Assembly (NCBI GenBank): GCA_031268175.1
Contig: JAIRXR010000007.1
Span: 26,793 to 90,792 of the forward strand
From: Puniceicoccales bacterium
GTDB taxonomy: Bacteria > Verrucomicrobiota > Verrucomicrobiia > Opitutales > JAIRKQ01
Direction of reading: 5' to 3'
DNA: 64,000 nt
The notes under the pieces were generated by a model. That model did not search any database. It had not been told where the DNA came from and saw nothing but the letters and a program-made list of their open reading frames with translations. Below are positions 56,614-64,000 of this stretch, piece by piece. Each line of letters starts with the position of its first letter. Positions within the stretch are counted from its first letter, which is position 1. The translations under genes and the position numbers were made by a program.

Positions 56614-57222
56614 TTAAAAAAATTGGTCTAAGCAGTTTGAAATCACCATATTTTCATCGTCGGATATGGAAAAAATCACCACTGAATTTTTTACCCCATC
56701 GCCCTTTATGTACTTTCTGACAGCCTCTGGAAATTTTTCCTTCGGAATGATCATGTCGTCATCGAATGGATCCTCCACAACTACGAAAATATTTTTGTTG
56801 TTAAAGGCGTCGGCGAGGACTTTTCGATCGCCTCTGTTGCCGCGGTCGTCGGTAAAAAATTCACTCTCAGCAAACCTATGAAATGTCTTTTCCTTGGGAT
56901 TTAGCGCCTTTTTGTCGCTCTCCGACAGCGGTTTCCCGGATGGATCGCGGCCGGAAAGTATCTTTATGAATGTTTCCGAATTATTGCCCTCGCCCATGCA
57001 TAAAACCTCTTCGTCGCAGAAGAACGTCGGCAAATTGCCGTATTCCGCGCAGTACATGCTGATGGCGGTTTCGTATTGTAAAAATTGCGTCCTGGTTTTG
57101 GCAACGAGCGCGGCCTTTTTGTGCTCATTTGCGCCGGAAATGAGCAGCAACGAAATTATTGCAATGATCACCAAAACGGTAATCATTTCCAATAGAGAGA
57201 ATCCGCTCTTTTTTGTTTTCAT
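56614..57222 (-). CDS. Type II secretion / type IV pilus-like prepilin 2
   Basis: 202 residues with a textbook prepilin N-terminus KKSGFSLLEMITVLVIIAII and a long helix. The body is acidic and has two Cys (FFCDEEVLCMG). It overlaps the third pseudopilin gene by 4 nt. Confidence 0.8.
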   Translation of the reverse strand: MKTKKSGFSLLEMITVLVIIAIISLLLISGANEHKKAALVAKTRTQFLQYETAISMYCAEYGNLPTFFCDEEVLCMGEGNNSETFIKILSGRDPSGKPLSESDKKALNPKEKTFHRFAESEFFTDDRGNRGDRKVLADAFNNKNIFVVVEDPFDDDMIIPKEKFPEAVRKYIKGDGVKNSVVIFSISDDENMVISNCLDQFF

Positions 57223-57674
57223 CTACTGTGTATGTCGTCAATCAGTTCATCTTCGTCTATATGTTTGTTAGGGCCCATGGAAAACAAGACGTAGGATCCG
57301 GCATCTTGCGATTCGCACGTGTAAACGTAGGGATTTCCCCACGGATCGATAATTTTCCCATCGAAAATCTTCCACCTGTGACTCTCTACGAACGAGCCAT
57401 CCTTTGTCGACAGCCTATTGTATAATTCTTTGGCGTTTGAATTCACCGATTGCGACCCACACACCGGATAGTGCCCGTTCTCGGACTTGAAAACTTCGAT
57501 TGCGCAATTCAGAAGCGCCAATTCCTCGCGAGCCACGTTGTCCTTTATACTCTCATCCCTGTAGCCGTAGGCGACTCTAAACAGAACGAAACAAATGGCT
57601 ACTATCGCCATTGATGCTATCACTTCCAAGAATGTAAACCCTTGCCGCAGACCCAATCTTCGCCTAAGATCCAT
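57219..57674 (-). CDS. GspG-like major pseudopilin
   Basis: From MDLRRRLG at 57674 it has about 151 residues. GFTFLEVIASMAIVAICFVL is the prepilin signal and IDPWGNPYVYTCESQ with SYVLFSMGPNKHIDEDEL is the conserved GspG C-terminal segment that binds calcium. The T2SS ATPase, inner-membrane and outer-membrane parts are not in this window. The three genes form one operon (with 4-nt overlap and 4-nt gap). Confidence 0.8.
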   Translation of the reverse strand: MDLRRRLGLRQGFTFLEVIASMAIVAICFVLFRVAYGYRDESIKDNVAREELALLNCAIEVFKSENGHYPVCGSQSVNSNAKELYNRLSTKDGSFVESHRWKIFDGKIIDPWGNPYVYTCESQDAGSYVLFSMGPNKHIDEDELIDDIHSR

Positions 57675-57785
57675 TGGCGGTGATTTTACCCACACCTTAC
57701 AAAATGTCAAATGCCTTCCGCGAATTAAGCAAAAAATAATTGCATGGCGCAATTTTTTACATAGACTTGCTGTCGGCTTGTCCCT

Positions 57786-58382
57786 ATGAAAAGTGTAGAA
57801 GAAGTGTGCATGGGTCTTATTCGCGGACCTGGTTTTGCGAAAAAGATACTCGTCGGCATGGCGCTGGGCGCCATTCCTGTGATAAATTTTCTAGCCTTTG
57901 GGTACTTGCTGCGCATCGGAAAACGGGAGTGCGGCGAAGATGATTTCGGACTGCCCGAGTGGCAGCTGTCGAAAAATGGCGTAAAAAACAGCCTGCAGGA
58001 AGCGTTTTCAGCCGGCGTGGTGGCATTTATTGAATTTTTTCTGACCGTTGGCATAGCCATGCTCGTCTGCTCATCGATTTTCGCATGCGTCGGCAAAGAA
58101 AAATTTGGTCTGTGCGTCGGGTTATTCATCGGCGCACCGGCATTCGCCTGCGCAGCAATCGTTCGCGCGCCATCCACCGAAAATGGATTCGCATGGCTAT
58201 CGCAAATGGCCTCCGGTGTTTACAAACTGATCGCGCTCAATTGGGGAAAATTGCTGGTACCTTCGCTCCTATTTCTGTGTTTTCAAATCATTGCCTTTCT
58301 CGTCGTTCCGATAATTTTCATGGGGGCTCCGCTGTTTCTTGGATTCGTATTTTTGATCCACTGCATTAGGCAAATCGACTGA
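57786..58382 (+). CDS. DUF4013-like membrane protein
   Basis: 198 residues. An N-terminal amphipathic segment, GMALGAIPVINFLAFGYLLR (about 24-43), and three further hydrophobic segments match the DUF4013 layout. Function is unknown in the family. Confidence 0.65.
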   Translation: MKSVEEVCMGLIRGPGFAKKILVGMALGAIPVINFLAFGYLLRIGKRECGEDDFGLPEWQLSKNGVKNSLQEAFSAGVVAFIEFFLTVGIAMLVCSSIFACVGKEKFGLCVGLFIGAPAFACAAIVRAPSTENGFAWLSQMASGVYKLIALNWGKLLVPSLLFLCFQIIAFLVVPIIFMGAPLFLGFVFLIHCIRQID

Positions 58383-58739
58383 CAGCCGCCGTTTTTAGGC
58401 CACTCTGCGACGGCAGAGGCTTAGCTTCGCCGCCGCTGAATCTTGAAAAATTCAAAATCATCCGCCGGACGTCCACCGTGGCCGCGGCGCGGTACGTAAT
58501 TTGGCCGCGCTCCGACTCGCTGGATATTTCCGTGCGCACGGACCGCTTGTAATCTCCATTCAGAGGATGCCAAAAAAAAGCCCTGTGCGAAACCGCGGAG
58601 ATGAAATGTCCGCCCGTGGAATCCCCACAGGTAATTTTTCAATCACCGCCCGCAGAATTAAAAAAAATTTCACCTTCGATTTCCGCAAACGAGCCGATTG
58701 CAGAAGCTATTTCCCAAAACCCCTAACAAATTTTTCCAT
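58366..58739 (-). pseudogene. Disrupted gene (frameshift plus in-frame stop)
   Basis: AAGGAT precedes ATG at 58739; MEKFVRGF then leaves frame at the G/T run near 58720 and continues as WEIASAIGSFAEIEGEIF, FNSAGGD, TGA (58639-58641), and KITCGDSTGGHFISAVSHRA and further, ending at TAA 58366-58368. The residues on both sides of the lesions are protein-like, which argues for decay of a real gene. Just after the TGA a 7-bp hairpin (CCTGTGG/CCACGGG) with a GGATT loop is present. No family recognised. It fills most of the 419-nt gap before mraZ. Confidence 0.5.
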
Positions 58740-58754
58740 AATCCTTCTTGACTG

Positions 58755-58789
58755 TGGGAATAAATGGGAAATAATGGGGAAAAGTGGAA
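58755..58789 (+). promoter_or_regulatory. MraZ operator (four TGGGN boxes)
   Basis: TGGGA at 58755, TGGGA at 58765, TGGGG at 58775 and TGGAA at 58785, each exactly 10 nt apart: the MraZ recognition pattern of TGGGN repeats with 5-nt spacers. It lies 13 nt before mraZ, as in other bacteria where MraZ represses its own operon. Confidence 0.85.
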
Positions 58790-58801
58790 ATTTGATCCGC
58801 A

Positions 58802-59260
58802 ATGGCATCTGAACCTATTAATATCTATGTGGGTGAGCACCGCCGCAGCATCGACGAAAAGGGACGGGTATCGCTGCCTTCTAAGTGGAGATTTGGTTCG
58901 GATCACGGCGAAGTTTACATAGCCATTCCAAACCCATCAGGCTGCATCACGGTCTATCCGCCAAAAATGGCGGATAAACTGCGCGAAAAGGCCTCCGACG
59001 TGAGCCTCGGTGACAGGAGAGGGCAAAAGACGCTGACGAAACTTTTTTCAAAGGCGGACCAGCTAACCTGCGATGGCCAGGGAAGAATTTCCGTAAACCA
59101 TATGCTGGAATCCCACGCCGGCCTGGCCAGGGAAATTCTCATGGTCGGCAATTTTGTAACTTTCAGCATTTGGGATCCGCTGAGATATACAGCATACTTA
59201 GATGGAGACGACGACGGAGATGACGAAATTAGCAAAATTTTAACGCAGCTTGGACTATGA
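58802..59260 (+). CDS. mraZ: Transcriptional regulator MraZ
   Basis: 152 residues with the two AbrB-like repeats: YVGEHRRSIDEKGRVSLPSK near the start and KADQLTCDGQGRISVNHMLE near 85-105. Its C-terminal tail is acidic and longer than the usual 140-145 residues. It controls the dcw operon through the TGGGN operator upstream. rsmH overlaps by 4 nt. Confidence 0.95.
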   Translation: MASEPINIYVGEHRRSIDEKGRVSLPSKWRFGSDHGEVYIAIPNPSGCITVYPPKMADKLREKASDVSLGDRRGQKTLTKLFSKADQLTCDGQGRISVNHMLESHAGLAREILMVGNFVTFSIWDPLRYTAYLDGDDDGDDEISKILTQLGL

Positions 59261-60207
59261 TAGACGCAGCACAGTCTGAGCAATCACATTGCCCGGTCCT
59301 CCCCGACGCAGTGGTAAAGTGGCTGAATGCATCCGCCGGTGGCCAGTTTTTGGACTGTACCTTCGGCGGCGGCGGCCACTCCGAAGCCCTGCTGTGTGCC
59401 AACGAAAAAAACTTCGTCTACGCCATAGACCGCGATCCGAGCGCAAAGAAGAGAGCCCAGGAATTCTCCCTGAAGCATCCAAATTTTAGATTCTATCAAA
59501 TAAACTTTTCGGAAGTCGAATGCCTGCAGCTGCCCAGGTTGAATGGCGTTTTGATGGACCTTGGTGTTTCATCTTTCCAGCTGGACGATGAAAGCAGAGG
59601 CTTTTCATTCAAGTACCATGCGCCGCTTGACATGCGCATGGATAGCGGCAATGGAATAACCGCCGAAGAGTTTTTGCGCACTGCCGACGAGCGCGACATT
59701 GTAACAGCCGTCCGCGACTACGGTGAGGAGGATGGGTGGAGAAAGATTGTAAACGCCATCATTGAAAACAGGGAAACCGACGCTGTGAAATACGCGGACA
59801 CATTCGCCAAAATCGTGGCGAGTTGTCTGCCAAAGCACGCACATTCCAAAATACATCCGGCGACGAAAACATTCCAGGGGATAAGAATTTTCATCAATGA
59901 CGAACTGCGATCGCTGGAAGCGGCGCTGCCGATGGTGTTCGATAGATTGCTGATCGGCGGAAGATTGGCCGTGATCAGCTTCCATTCGCTGGAGGATAGA
60001 ATCGTCAAAAAAATTTTCAACCGAGTGTGCGGAAGGGCAATTGATAAATTCGACTCCCAATCGCAGCAAGACAGGGCATCCCACGGCAACATTCTGACGA
60101 AAAAACCAATTGTCCCATCGGAGGTGGAGGTCGAAAATAATCCGCGCAGCAGGTCCGCCAAGCTCCGCGTCCTCGAAAAAACAAAGGATTGTCCGTGGCA
60201 AAGGTAA
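59257..60207 (+). CDS. rsmH: 16S rRNA m4C1402 methyltransferase
   Basis: 316 residues. SAM-binding FLDCTFGGGGHSEALL, GVLMDLGVSSFQLDDESRGF, LDMRMDSGNGITAEEFL and AVISFHSLEDRIVKKIF are the RsmH signatures. It overlaps mraZ by 4 nt and ftsL by 13 nt. Confidence 0.97.
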   Translation: MIDAAQSEQSHCPVLPDAVVKWLNASAGGQFLDCTFGGGGHSEALLCANEKNFVYAIDRDPSAKKRAQEFSLKHPNFRFYQINFSEVECLQLPRLNGVLMDLGVSSFQLDDESRGFSFKYHAPLDMRMDSGNGITAEEFLRTADERDIVTAVRDYGEEDGWRKIVNAIIENRETDAVKYADTFAKIVASCLPKHAHSKIHPATKTFQGIRIFINDELRSLEAALPMVFDRLLIGGRLAVISFHSLEDRIVKKIFNRVCGRAIDKFDSQSQQDRASHGNILTKKPIVPSEVEVENNPRSRSAKLRVLEKTKDCPWQR

Positions 60208-60593
60208 AAAACATTGCGAAAAAATTCTCCGAAGCCTCCGCATTTCTCTGCCTATGCCTCGTGGCTTTGTCGTTTGTTTTGTCCATTTCACTGGTTAAGT
60301 CGCGGCAAAGGATTGTTTTGATTGGGAGAAAAATATCCGAACTGGAAAAAAATTTATCAGCCAACGCTACCAAAAACGCCGAATTGGATGTGAAAATTTT
60401 GCGGCTGTGCTCATCGGAGTCACTGCGCGGCCTAGTAATTTCCGACGGACTCGTGCTTGTCAATGCGAATGACATCGTGAAAATACCAAGGAGCGAAATC
60501 AATCTTCACGCCATGGCCCATGCCAACGCAAAGGTCAATGCATTTGCCTCGGCGGATTTCCAAAGACAAACTAGTCTAACTGCAAACAACTAG
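60195..60593 (+). CDS. ftsL: FtsL-like division protein
   Basis: About 132 residues from GTG at 60195. It has a TM helix (about 16-38, AFLCLCLVALSFVLSISLV) and a coiled-coil-like segment (about 40-70), the FtsL layout, in the FtsL position after rsmH. Sequence similarity itself is weak. A terminator 29 nt downstream ends the operon, so ftsI and murE do not follow. Confidence 0.7.
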   Translation: MAKVKNIAKKFSEASAFLCLCLVALSFVLSISLVKSRQRIVLIGRKISELEKNLSANATKNAELDVKILRLCSSESLRGLVISDGLVLVNANDIVKIPRSEINLHAMAHANAKVNAFASADFQRQTSLTANN

Positions 60594-60621
60594 CCAAATG
60601 CCCACGGCTAGACTAAATAAA

Positions 60622-60656
60622 AGCACGCACGCTTTCCCGCGTGCGTATGCTTTTTT
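60622..60656 (+). terminator. Terminator after ftsL
   Basis: AGCACGCACG pairs with CGTGCGT..GCT through a small bulge, followed by a run of T at 60651-60656. The next 245 nt, to the ATG at 60902, hold no credible gene; TATACT at 60783 may be the -10 of the next gene. Confidence 0.8.
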
Positions 60657-60901
60657 GCCCAACAAAATAAAATTCGATTAGTTGAAGGTGCATGGCAAAA
60701 TCAGAGCGCGGCATTGGCAAGGACGTAGTGCGCAGCGCAAAAAACACTATTTTTATTTTTTCACTTGCAAAAAAAAAGAAACTATACTACTACATTTCAC
60801 ATGCGAGTTAGTCTGCCAGGTGCTTTCAGCGGTGAGGGTGGTGGAAGGTATTTATTCTCTTGCATAAAAGGCGGCATATCATAGAGTTGAAAGGAACTTA
60901 G

Positions 60902-61462
60902 ATGGAATCGATGGCGGAGTCGGAAAATGTTAATTGTGTGCGTGATTCGCTGCTGGGTAGTGGCTTGTCAGAGTGCGCTTTGTCTGCCACAGCGGGGCTT
61001 CTAACCCAATTCTGCGGCAGGTTAGTATCGCAGGCATTTGCGGAGCTTGCGACCATCTATGCGCGGAAAATTGCGCCAATTTCCCTGGCGAGTAGGCGCG
61101 CTGAAAACGCCAACGGCGCAAAGACCAGTGTGATCAACATGTTTGACCTCTACGCAAAGCACGGAAGGGAAATTCTACAGCTAAAAAATGATACGCTGCG
61201 ATTTTTGAAAGCCAAACAAATTTGCAGCTTCAAGTGGCTAATAGACAGCTGCTTCTTCCCAGAGTTTTTCAAGGGAAGTGGTGCATGCTCTCAGGCGAAC
61301 GACTGTAGCGTACTGCGCGATGGAATTCGTAACATCGTCAGAAACATAGTAAATCCCGAACGCGTCGATCTTGTTTGCGGTCGCTGGCTTTCGCTCATGG
61401 GTTGCGTCGGGCCATTGGCTTTCTATGGCGTGCTGAAGTACGTATTCAGCGACCTCCCGTAA
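60902..61462 (+). CDS. Hypothetical 186-residue protein
   Basis: Preceded by AAAGGAA at about 60890, so probably expressed. It is helical, with cysteines (C54-type pattern scattered), a soluble body and a hydrophobic C-terminal segment (about 158-180, LSLMGCVGPLAFYGVLKYVF) that could anchor it in a membrane. No domain recognised. Tail-anchored layout is compatible with a host-membrane protein, but this is conjecture. Confidence 0.6.
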   Translation: MESMAESENVNCVRDSLLGSGLSECALSATAGLLTQFCGRLVSQAFAELATIYARKIAPISLASRRAENANGAKTSVINMFDLYAKHGREILQLKNDTLRFLKAKQICSFKWLIDSCFFPEFFKGSGACSQANDCSVLRDGIRNIVRNIVNPERVDLVCGRWLSLMGCVGPLAFYGVLKYVFSDLP

Positions 61463-61465
61463 GGC

Positions 61466-62227
61466 CTAGCCGTGGATTCCAGATCTTTTTAGTGATGGGA
61501 CGTTTGTGTTGTCGTAAGGATTGTGAGTTTGCGCACCGCGGCTCGTGAGTGATTGTGTGATCTCCATTCTCTGCAAAGCATTGATTGGATTTGCTATTTC
61601 CTTAGCAAATCGTTCCGTTTCTCCCGCGCGCAGCAGCGAAAAAAACTCCGTAATCTTAGCAGTTGGCACTCTGTTCGTCGACAGCCCATTGTCCCAGAGC
61701 TTCTTGATGTTCGATGGCCGCAGGTCCCTCAGCGCCGGCCTCACATCCTGGATGCTTTCGCCGTTCAGAATATTTGCCAGCCGACTTGGGCTTTCTTCTG
61801 CGGCGGCTGAAAGGAATCCATAGGATAGCAACACGTCCTTTGGCAAATTTTCACAGCTCAGCCCGGCCGCAAGCAATTTCACAAGCATCGGTTCCGGCAA
61901 AGCATCATACTGCTTGATGAATGCATCCATGGTTTCGCAATCCCAGGAATTCATGTACGAAATGAGCGCCTCGGGTGTTGCTTCCAGTGCTTTGTAAATA
62001 AAATTTTCCGCTGCCAGCATTTTCAGTAATATCCGTTCAACGGCTGCTGCTGTGCGACTTTCGATGCTCTTGCCGGCTGTTCTCACCGACTTTTCAGGCG
62101 CAGACAACGCACCTTTGCCGCTAAAACTTCTTATGGCACTACTACCGGTCGTCTTCTGCGCCAACCCGGCAGACATTGGCTCTCTATTGATGACGATAGG
62201 CACAGTCTCCTGATGATAAGGTATCAT
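61466..62227 (-). CDS. Hypothetical 253-residue helical protein
   Basis: A flexible Ser/Ala/Gly-rich N-terminus (1-50) is followed by an all-helical domain of short repeats (about 60-230: LLKMLAAENFIYKALEATPE, LVKLLAAGLSCENLPKDVLL, DLRPSNIKKLWDNGLSTN). No signal peptide, TM segment or known family. It converges on the preceding gene with 3 nt between. Lineage-specific; effector-like architecture is only a suggestion. Confidence 0.6.
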   Translation of the reverse strand: MIPYHQETVPIVINREPMSAGLAQKTTGSSAIRSFSGKGALSAPEKSVRTAGKSIESRTAAAVERILLKMLAAENFIYKALEATPEALISYMNSWDCETMDAFIKQYDALPEPMLVKLLAAGLSCENLPKDVLLSYGFLSAAAEESPSRLANILNGESIQDVRPALRDLRPSNIKKLWDNGLSTNRVPTAKITEFFSLLRAGETERFAKEIANPINALQRMEITQSLTSRGAQTHNPYDNTNVPSLKRSGIHG

Positions 62228-62403
62228 CGGCGAATATCAAACGTTTTTATCAGAAAATTTGCGCGATGTCAGATTGCGGCACACGGCATTTTTTTCCAAA
62301 AATGCCGTTTCTTCGGTAATTTGGGAAAATTTCGGCGAAAACTGCACCCGCGCCAATTTACATATTGACATGGAGCACGCGTTGCTATCTTGGCGAATCA
62401 GCT

Positions 62404-62481
62404 GGTGGTTGTAGCTCAGTTGGTTAGAGCATCGGATTGTGGTTCCGAGGGTCGCCGGTTCGAGTCCGGTCTGCCACCCCA
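62404..62481 (+). tRNA. tRNA-His (GTG)
   Basis: Extra G at the 5' end (62404) opposite C73, as required for tRNA-His. Anticodon stem TCGGA/TCCGA holds TTGTGGT, anticodon GTG. T arm GCCGG-TTCGAGT-CCGGT. CCA encoded at 62479-62481. Position 6-67 is a U-U mismatch in the acceptor stem. Confidence 0.95.
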
Positions 62482-62754
62482 CATCGCCACGCAGTATCAC
62501 TAAAACTTTGGCCACTTGGCAGCGACTGAGATTTGCAAATAAGCGAGCTTGGCAATCGTTGAACACAAACACATCAAATTGAAAAAGCGGCAATTGACTT
62601 GACCCGCTATCTCCGTCCCTGCAGTTAAAGCGAATGAAGGCGTATCCGCCCGAATGCACCTATCATTTGGCAATGGTTTGGCAATGGACCGCGTTTAAAA
62701 TTAAAGAATTGGAAAGGCATTGGCGAAAAAAACAACATAAATTTTTCACGATCA

Positions 62755-63053
62755 ATGGATGACATGAAAGAAAAGTACGGCAGCAGGGCTGTCTACGTCC
62801 ACGGTGGCCAGAGCGCAAGCGACAGGACTTCCCAAAAAAGAACGCCCATGCCATCCTCCAGCTCCTCGGACTTCCCAGCGAATCATTCGCCACATACTTC
62901 ACATCCGATGGGGGCGCACCAGACGATGAAAATTTTCATGCCGCCGTGGAACAGCTGGCAAATCGCATGGATTCCATCGCGGAACACTTGAATGCACTGG
63001 ATGAAAAAATTGATGCCATATTTCAAATGGTAAAAGCTTCCATGAAAGAATAG
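62755..63053 (+). pseudogene. Small gene interrupted by a frameshift at A6
   Basis: Frame 1 gives MDDMKEKYGSRAVYVHGGQS, then ASDRTSQK. A -1 shift at AAAAAA (near 62835) leads into NAHAILQLLGLPSESFATYF and a long helical tail (AAVEQLANRMDSIAEHLNAL) to TAG at 63051-63053, about 99 residues in all. Neither part makes sense alone. It could be a pseudogene, a sequencing indel or slippage on the A tract. The 273 nt upstream hold nothing recognisable. Confidence 0.5.
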
Positions 63054-63097
63054 ACAAGTTCAAGATTGAATTTTCAATTTGTCGATGGCTCATATTT

Positions 63098-63481
63098 TCA
63101 TGGAATCACTTCAACGGAAAAGTTTTTCGCAGCACGTATTATTTGTGCGTCATAGGAGGCAATTGGAATCCTTCTTTTTACTGCAATATGCAAATATGAC
63201 GCGTCATAGAACGTGAGATTGTTATCATTAGCAATGGAAAAAATTTCTTCTTCTTCATCGTCGATGGAGACATATTCCAACAAAAGTAACGACACAATAC
63301 GTCTGCACTTTACAACAACAAAATCTCCAAGGCGACGATTTGAGAGAAAAACGTTATTATATTCGTATTTCAACAAACTTGGAGCTACCAATTCGCTGTC
63401 CAATATCCATCGGAACCTTTCCAGTGAAGAATTTTCCAAAAACTCCATGAGGTAGGAAGCATCTATCACTGATCTCATCAC
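63098..63481 (-). CDS. PIN-domain toxin (VapC-like)
   Basis: 127 residues. The acidic set of a PIN ribonuclease is visible: D7 in VIDASYLMEF, a Glu in LLKYEYNNVF, the Asp in TFYDASYLHIA and in ASYDAQII. VapC toxins cleave tRNA or rRNA. It overlaps the upstream antitoxin gene by 4 nt. Confidence 0.8.
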   Translation of the reverse strand: MMRSVIDASYLMEFLENSSLERFRWILDSELVAPSLLKYEYNNVFLSNRRLGDFVVVKCRRIVSLLLLEYVSIDDEEEEIFSIANDNNLTFYDASYLHIAVKRRIPIASYDAQIIRAAKNFSVEVIP

Positions 63482-63711
63482 CGCCTACCACACGTGATTC
63501 CATCGCGTATTTCTTTTCGCGTAAGATGAAATTTTGGTATATCTGCCAACGCAATTCTCAACTCATCTTCCCTGGTTTCCTTCCAAGATTTTTCCTTTGT
63601 TATGACAAAATTTTGATCACGGAGAGTGATAGTCAAACTTGCGCCGCCATGCATCTTTGAAAGCAATTTAAACATGTCCTTTCTGAATTTTGTTGCGCAA
63701 TACCTTTCCAT
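63478..63711 (-). CDS. Phd/VapB-like antitoxin
   Basis: From MERYCATKFRKDMFKLLSK at 63711, about 77 residues. The N-terminal part (KDMFKLLSKMHGGASLTITL, RDQNFVITKE) resembles Phd/YefM antitoxins, and the C-terminal part is a charged helix that would neutralise the toxin. An in-frame ATG at 63777 would add 22 residues. Coupled to the PIN toxin by a 4-nt overlap. Confidence 0.6.
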   Translation of the reverse strand: MERYCATKFRKDMFKLLSKMHGGASLTITLRDQNFVITKEKSWKETREDELRIALADIPKFHLTRKEIRDGITCGRR

Positions 63712-63845
63712 GCAAAAAACAATATGTGGCGATATGTACATTGTCAAGTACATTTTGCTCACTTTGGACAGTGGCACATTATCAAAATATCCTAAGCTGT
63801 ATTTCCAGTCACTTTCGCGTTGATATTTGCGCGGAAATGAAGTAA

Positions 63846-64000
63846 ATGGATTCCATGGCTATCGTCAAAAATGTTGCTAGAAGATCTAGGAATGCGCGGG
63901 AAAAGATCCCAACGAAGAAAGAAATTTCGCAGGACGAAGCGCCGGTGAAGGACGAAATGCCGGAAATTGTGTACACTATGGAAGATCTCGACAGAGAATA
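63846..64000 (+). CDS. Hypothetical protein, 3' part beyond window
   Basis: A frame from ATG at 63846 (second ATG at 63855) stays open to the window end: basic MDSMAIVKNVARRSRNAREK, then an acidic part ending IVYTMEDLDRE. About 51 residues are visible. Function cannot be judged. Confidence 0.45.
   Translation, partial: MDSMAIVKNVARRSRNAREKIPTKKEISQDEAPVKDEMPEIVYTMEDLDRE

Noticed and set aside
58600..58645. Selenocysteine UGA with SECIS hairpin
   Set aside because: The hairpin is present, but the reading frame is also broken by a frameshift, the protein matches no known selenoprotein, and no sel genes are in the window.
60682..60867. 61-residue frame between ftsL and the next gene
   Set aside because: Low-complexity, Lys/aromatic-rich composition from A/T tracts, no ribosome-binding site.
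62237..62659. 140-residue minus-strand frame
   Set aside because: It runs antisense across the whole tRNA-His gene and shows no domain; it is a chance frame.
62827..62840. Programmed -1 frameshift at A AAA AAG as in dnaX
   Set aside because: In the incoming frame the codons are CAA-AAA-AGA, so the heptamer is not in the slippery phase; mono-tRNA or RNA polymerase slippage or an indel is likelier.

Overview
This window reads as a single bacterial chromosome segment of moderate GC content with dense, mostly short-spaced genes on both strands. LPS and outer-membrane functions (HldD heptose epimerase, an MlaD/PqiC lipid-transport pair, a DUF374 acyltransferase, pseudopilins) indicate a diderm. 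The mix of RNase HIII, an Asp23-type protein behind accBC, PqiC/MlaD, a ComM/NuoG/PBP2 set and GroEL/DnaK of ordinary bacterial type suggests a Verrucomicrobiota-like organism (PVC group); that placement is an inference, not a phylogeny. Several observations point to host association: an OTU-like cysteine protease, a poly-serine HExxH metalloprotease, lineage-specific proteins without recognisable domains, pseudogenes, and core enzymes that have lost catalytic or zinc-binding residues.

Layout. 1-5822 (minus): a translationally coupled Mu-like phage head and packaging module (winged-helix-like ORF, gp27-like, terminase, portal, protease/scaffold, decoration protein, major capsid), cut by the left window edge. 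6026-8509 (minus): comM and the OTU-like protease. 8630: tRNA-Phe. 9032-15187 (minus): pyrH-frr-M20 peptidase-PBP2-like-nuoG-like, closed by a strong terminator. 15352-18217 (plus): accB-accC-asp23-amaP-like. 18432-19307 (minus): pntAB-like and ruvX. 19329-21603: tmRNA followed by two paralogous membrane proteins of unknown function and a 26-bp perfect palindrome. 21604-26692 (plus): hldD, then dnaK-groES-groEL with a candidate sigma-54 promoter and a terminator. 26710-30066 (minus): NlpC/P60 protein, Nudix hydrolase, poly-Ser metalloprotease. 30269-36088: thrS, ACT protein (minus), exported Nudix-like protein, small unknown, metG, acyltransferase. 36085-38695 (minus): pqiC-mlaD, ftsQ, a Cys-rich mini-ORF. 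38704-42492 (plus): unknown protein, decayed paralogue fragment, fabG-acpP-fabF. 42566-45682 (minus): rnhC and a sigma-E / membrane protein / HtrA-like operon. 45723-49853: glycosyltransferase, small membrane protein, accD-comF (minus), sufU, marC. 49973-55810: pheS, infC, amidase, membrane protein, tRNA-Gln, hemW-like, M24 peptidase. 56023-57752: tRNA-Pro and three pseudopilins. 57786-60656: DUF4013-like protein, a pseudogene, and a mini-dcw operon (mraZ-rsmH-ftsL) with a textbook MraZ operator and a terminator right after ftsL. 60902-64000: unknown proteins, tRNA-His, a frameshifted small gene, a Phd/PIN toxin-antitoxin pair and a gene running off the right edge.

How it fits together. Fatty-acid supply (AccB, AccC, AccD, FabG, AcpP, FabF) and protein folding (DnaK, GroESL) look intact, although AccD has lost its zinc ribbon. 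Cell-wall growth looks altered: the PBP2 homologue lacks all three penicillin-binding motifs and the dcw operon stops after ftsL, while wall hydrolases (AmiC, NlpC/P60) keep their catalytic residues. The sigma-E operon carries an HtrA-like protein lacking its catalytic His and Asp. These pseudoenzymes, together with the OTU-like and HExxH proteins, are the most interesting parts of the window. No rRNA, CRISPR array, transposase or replication origin was seen.
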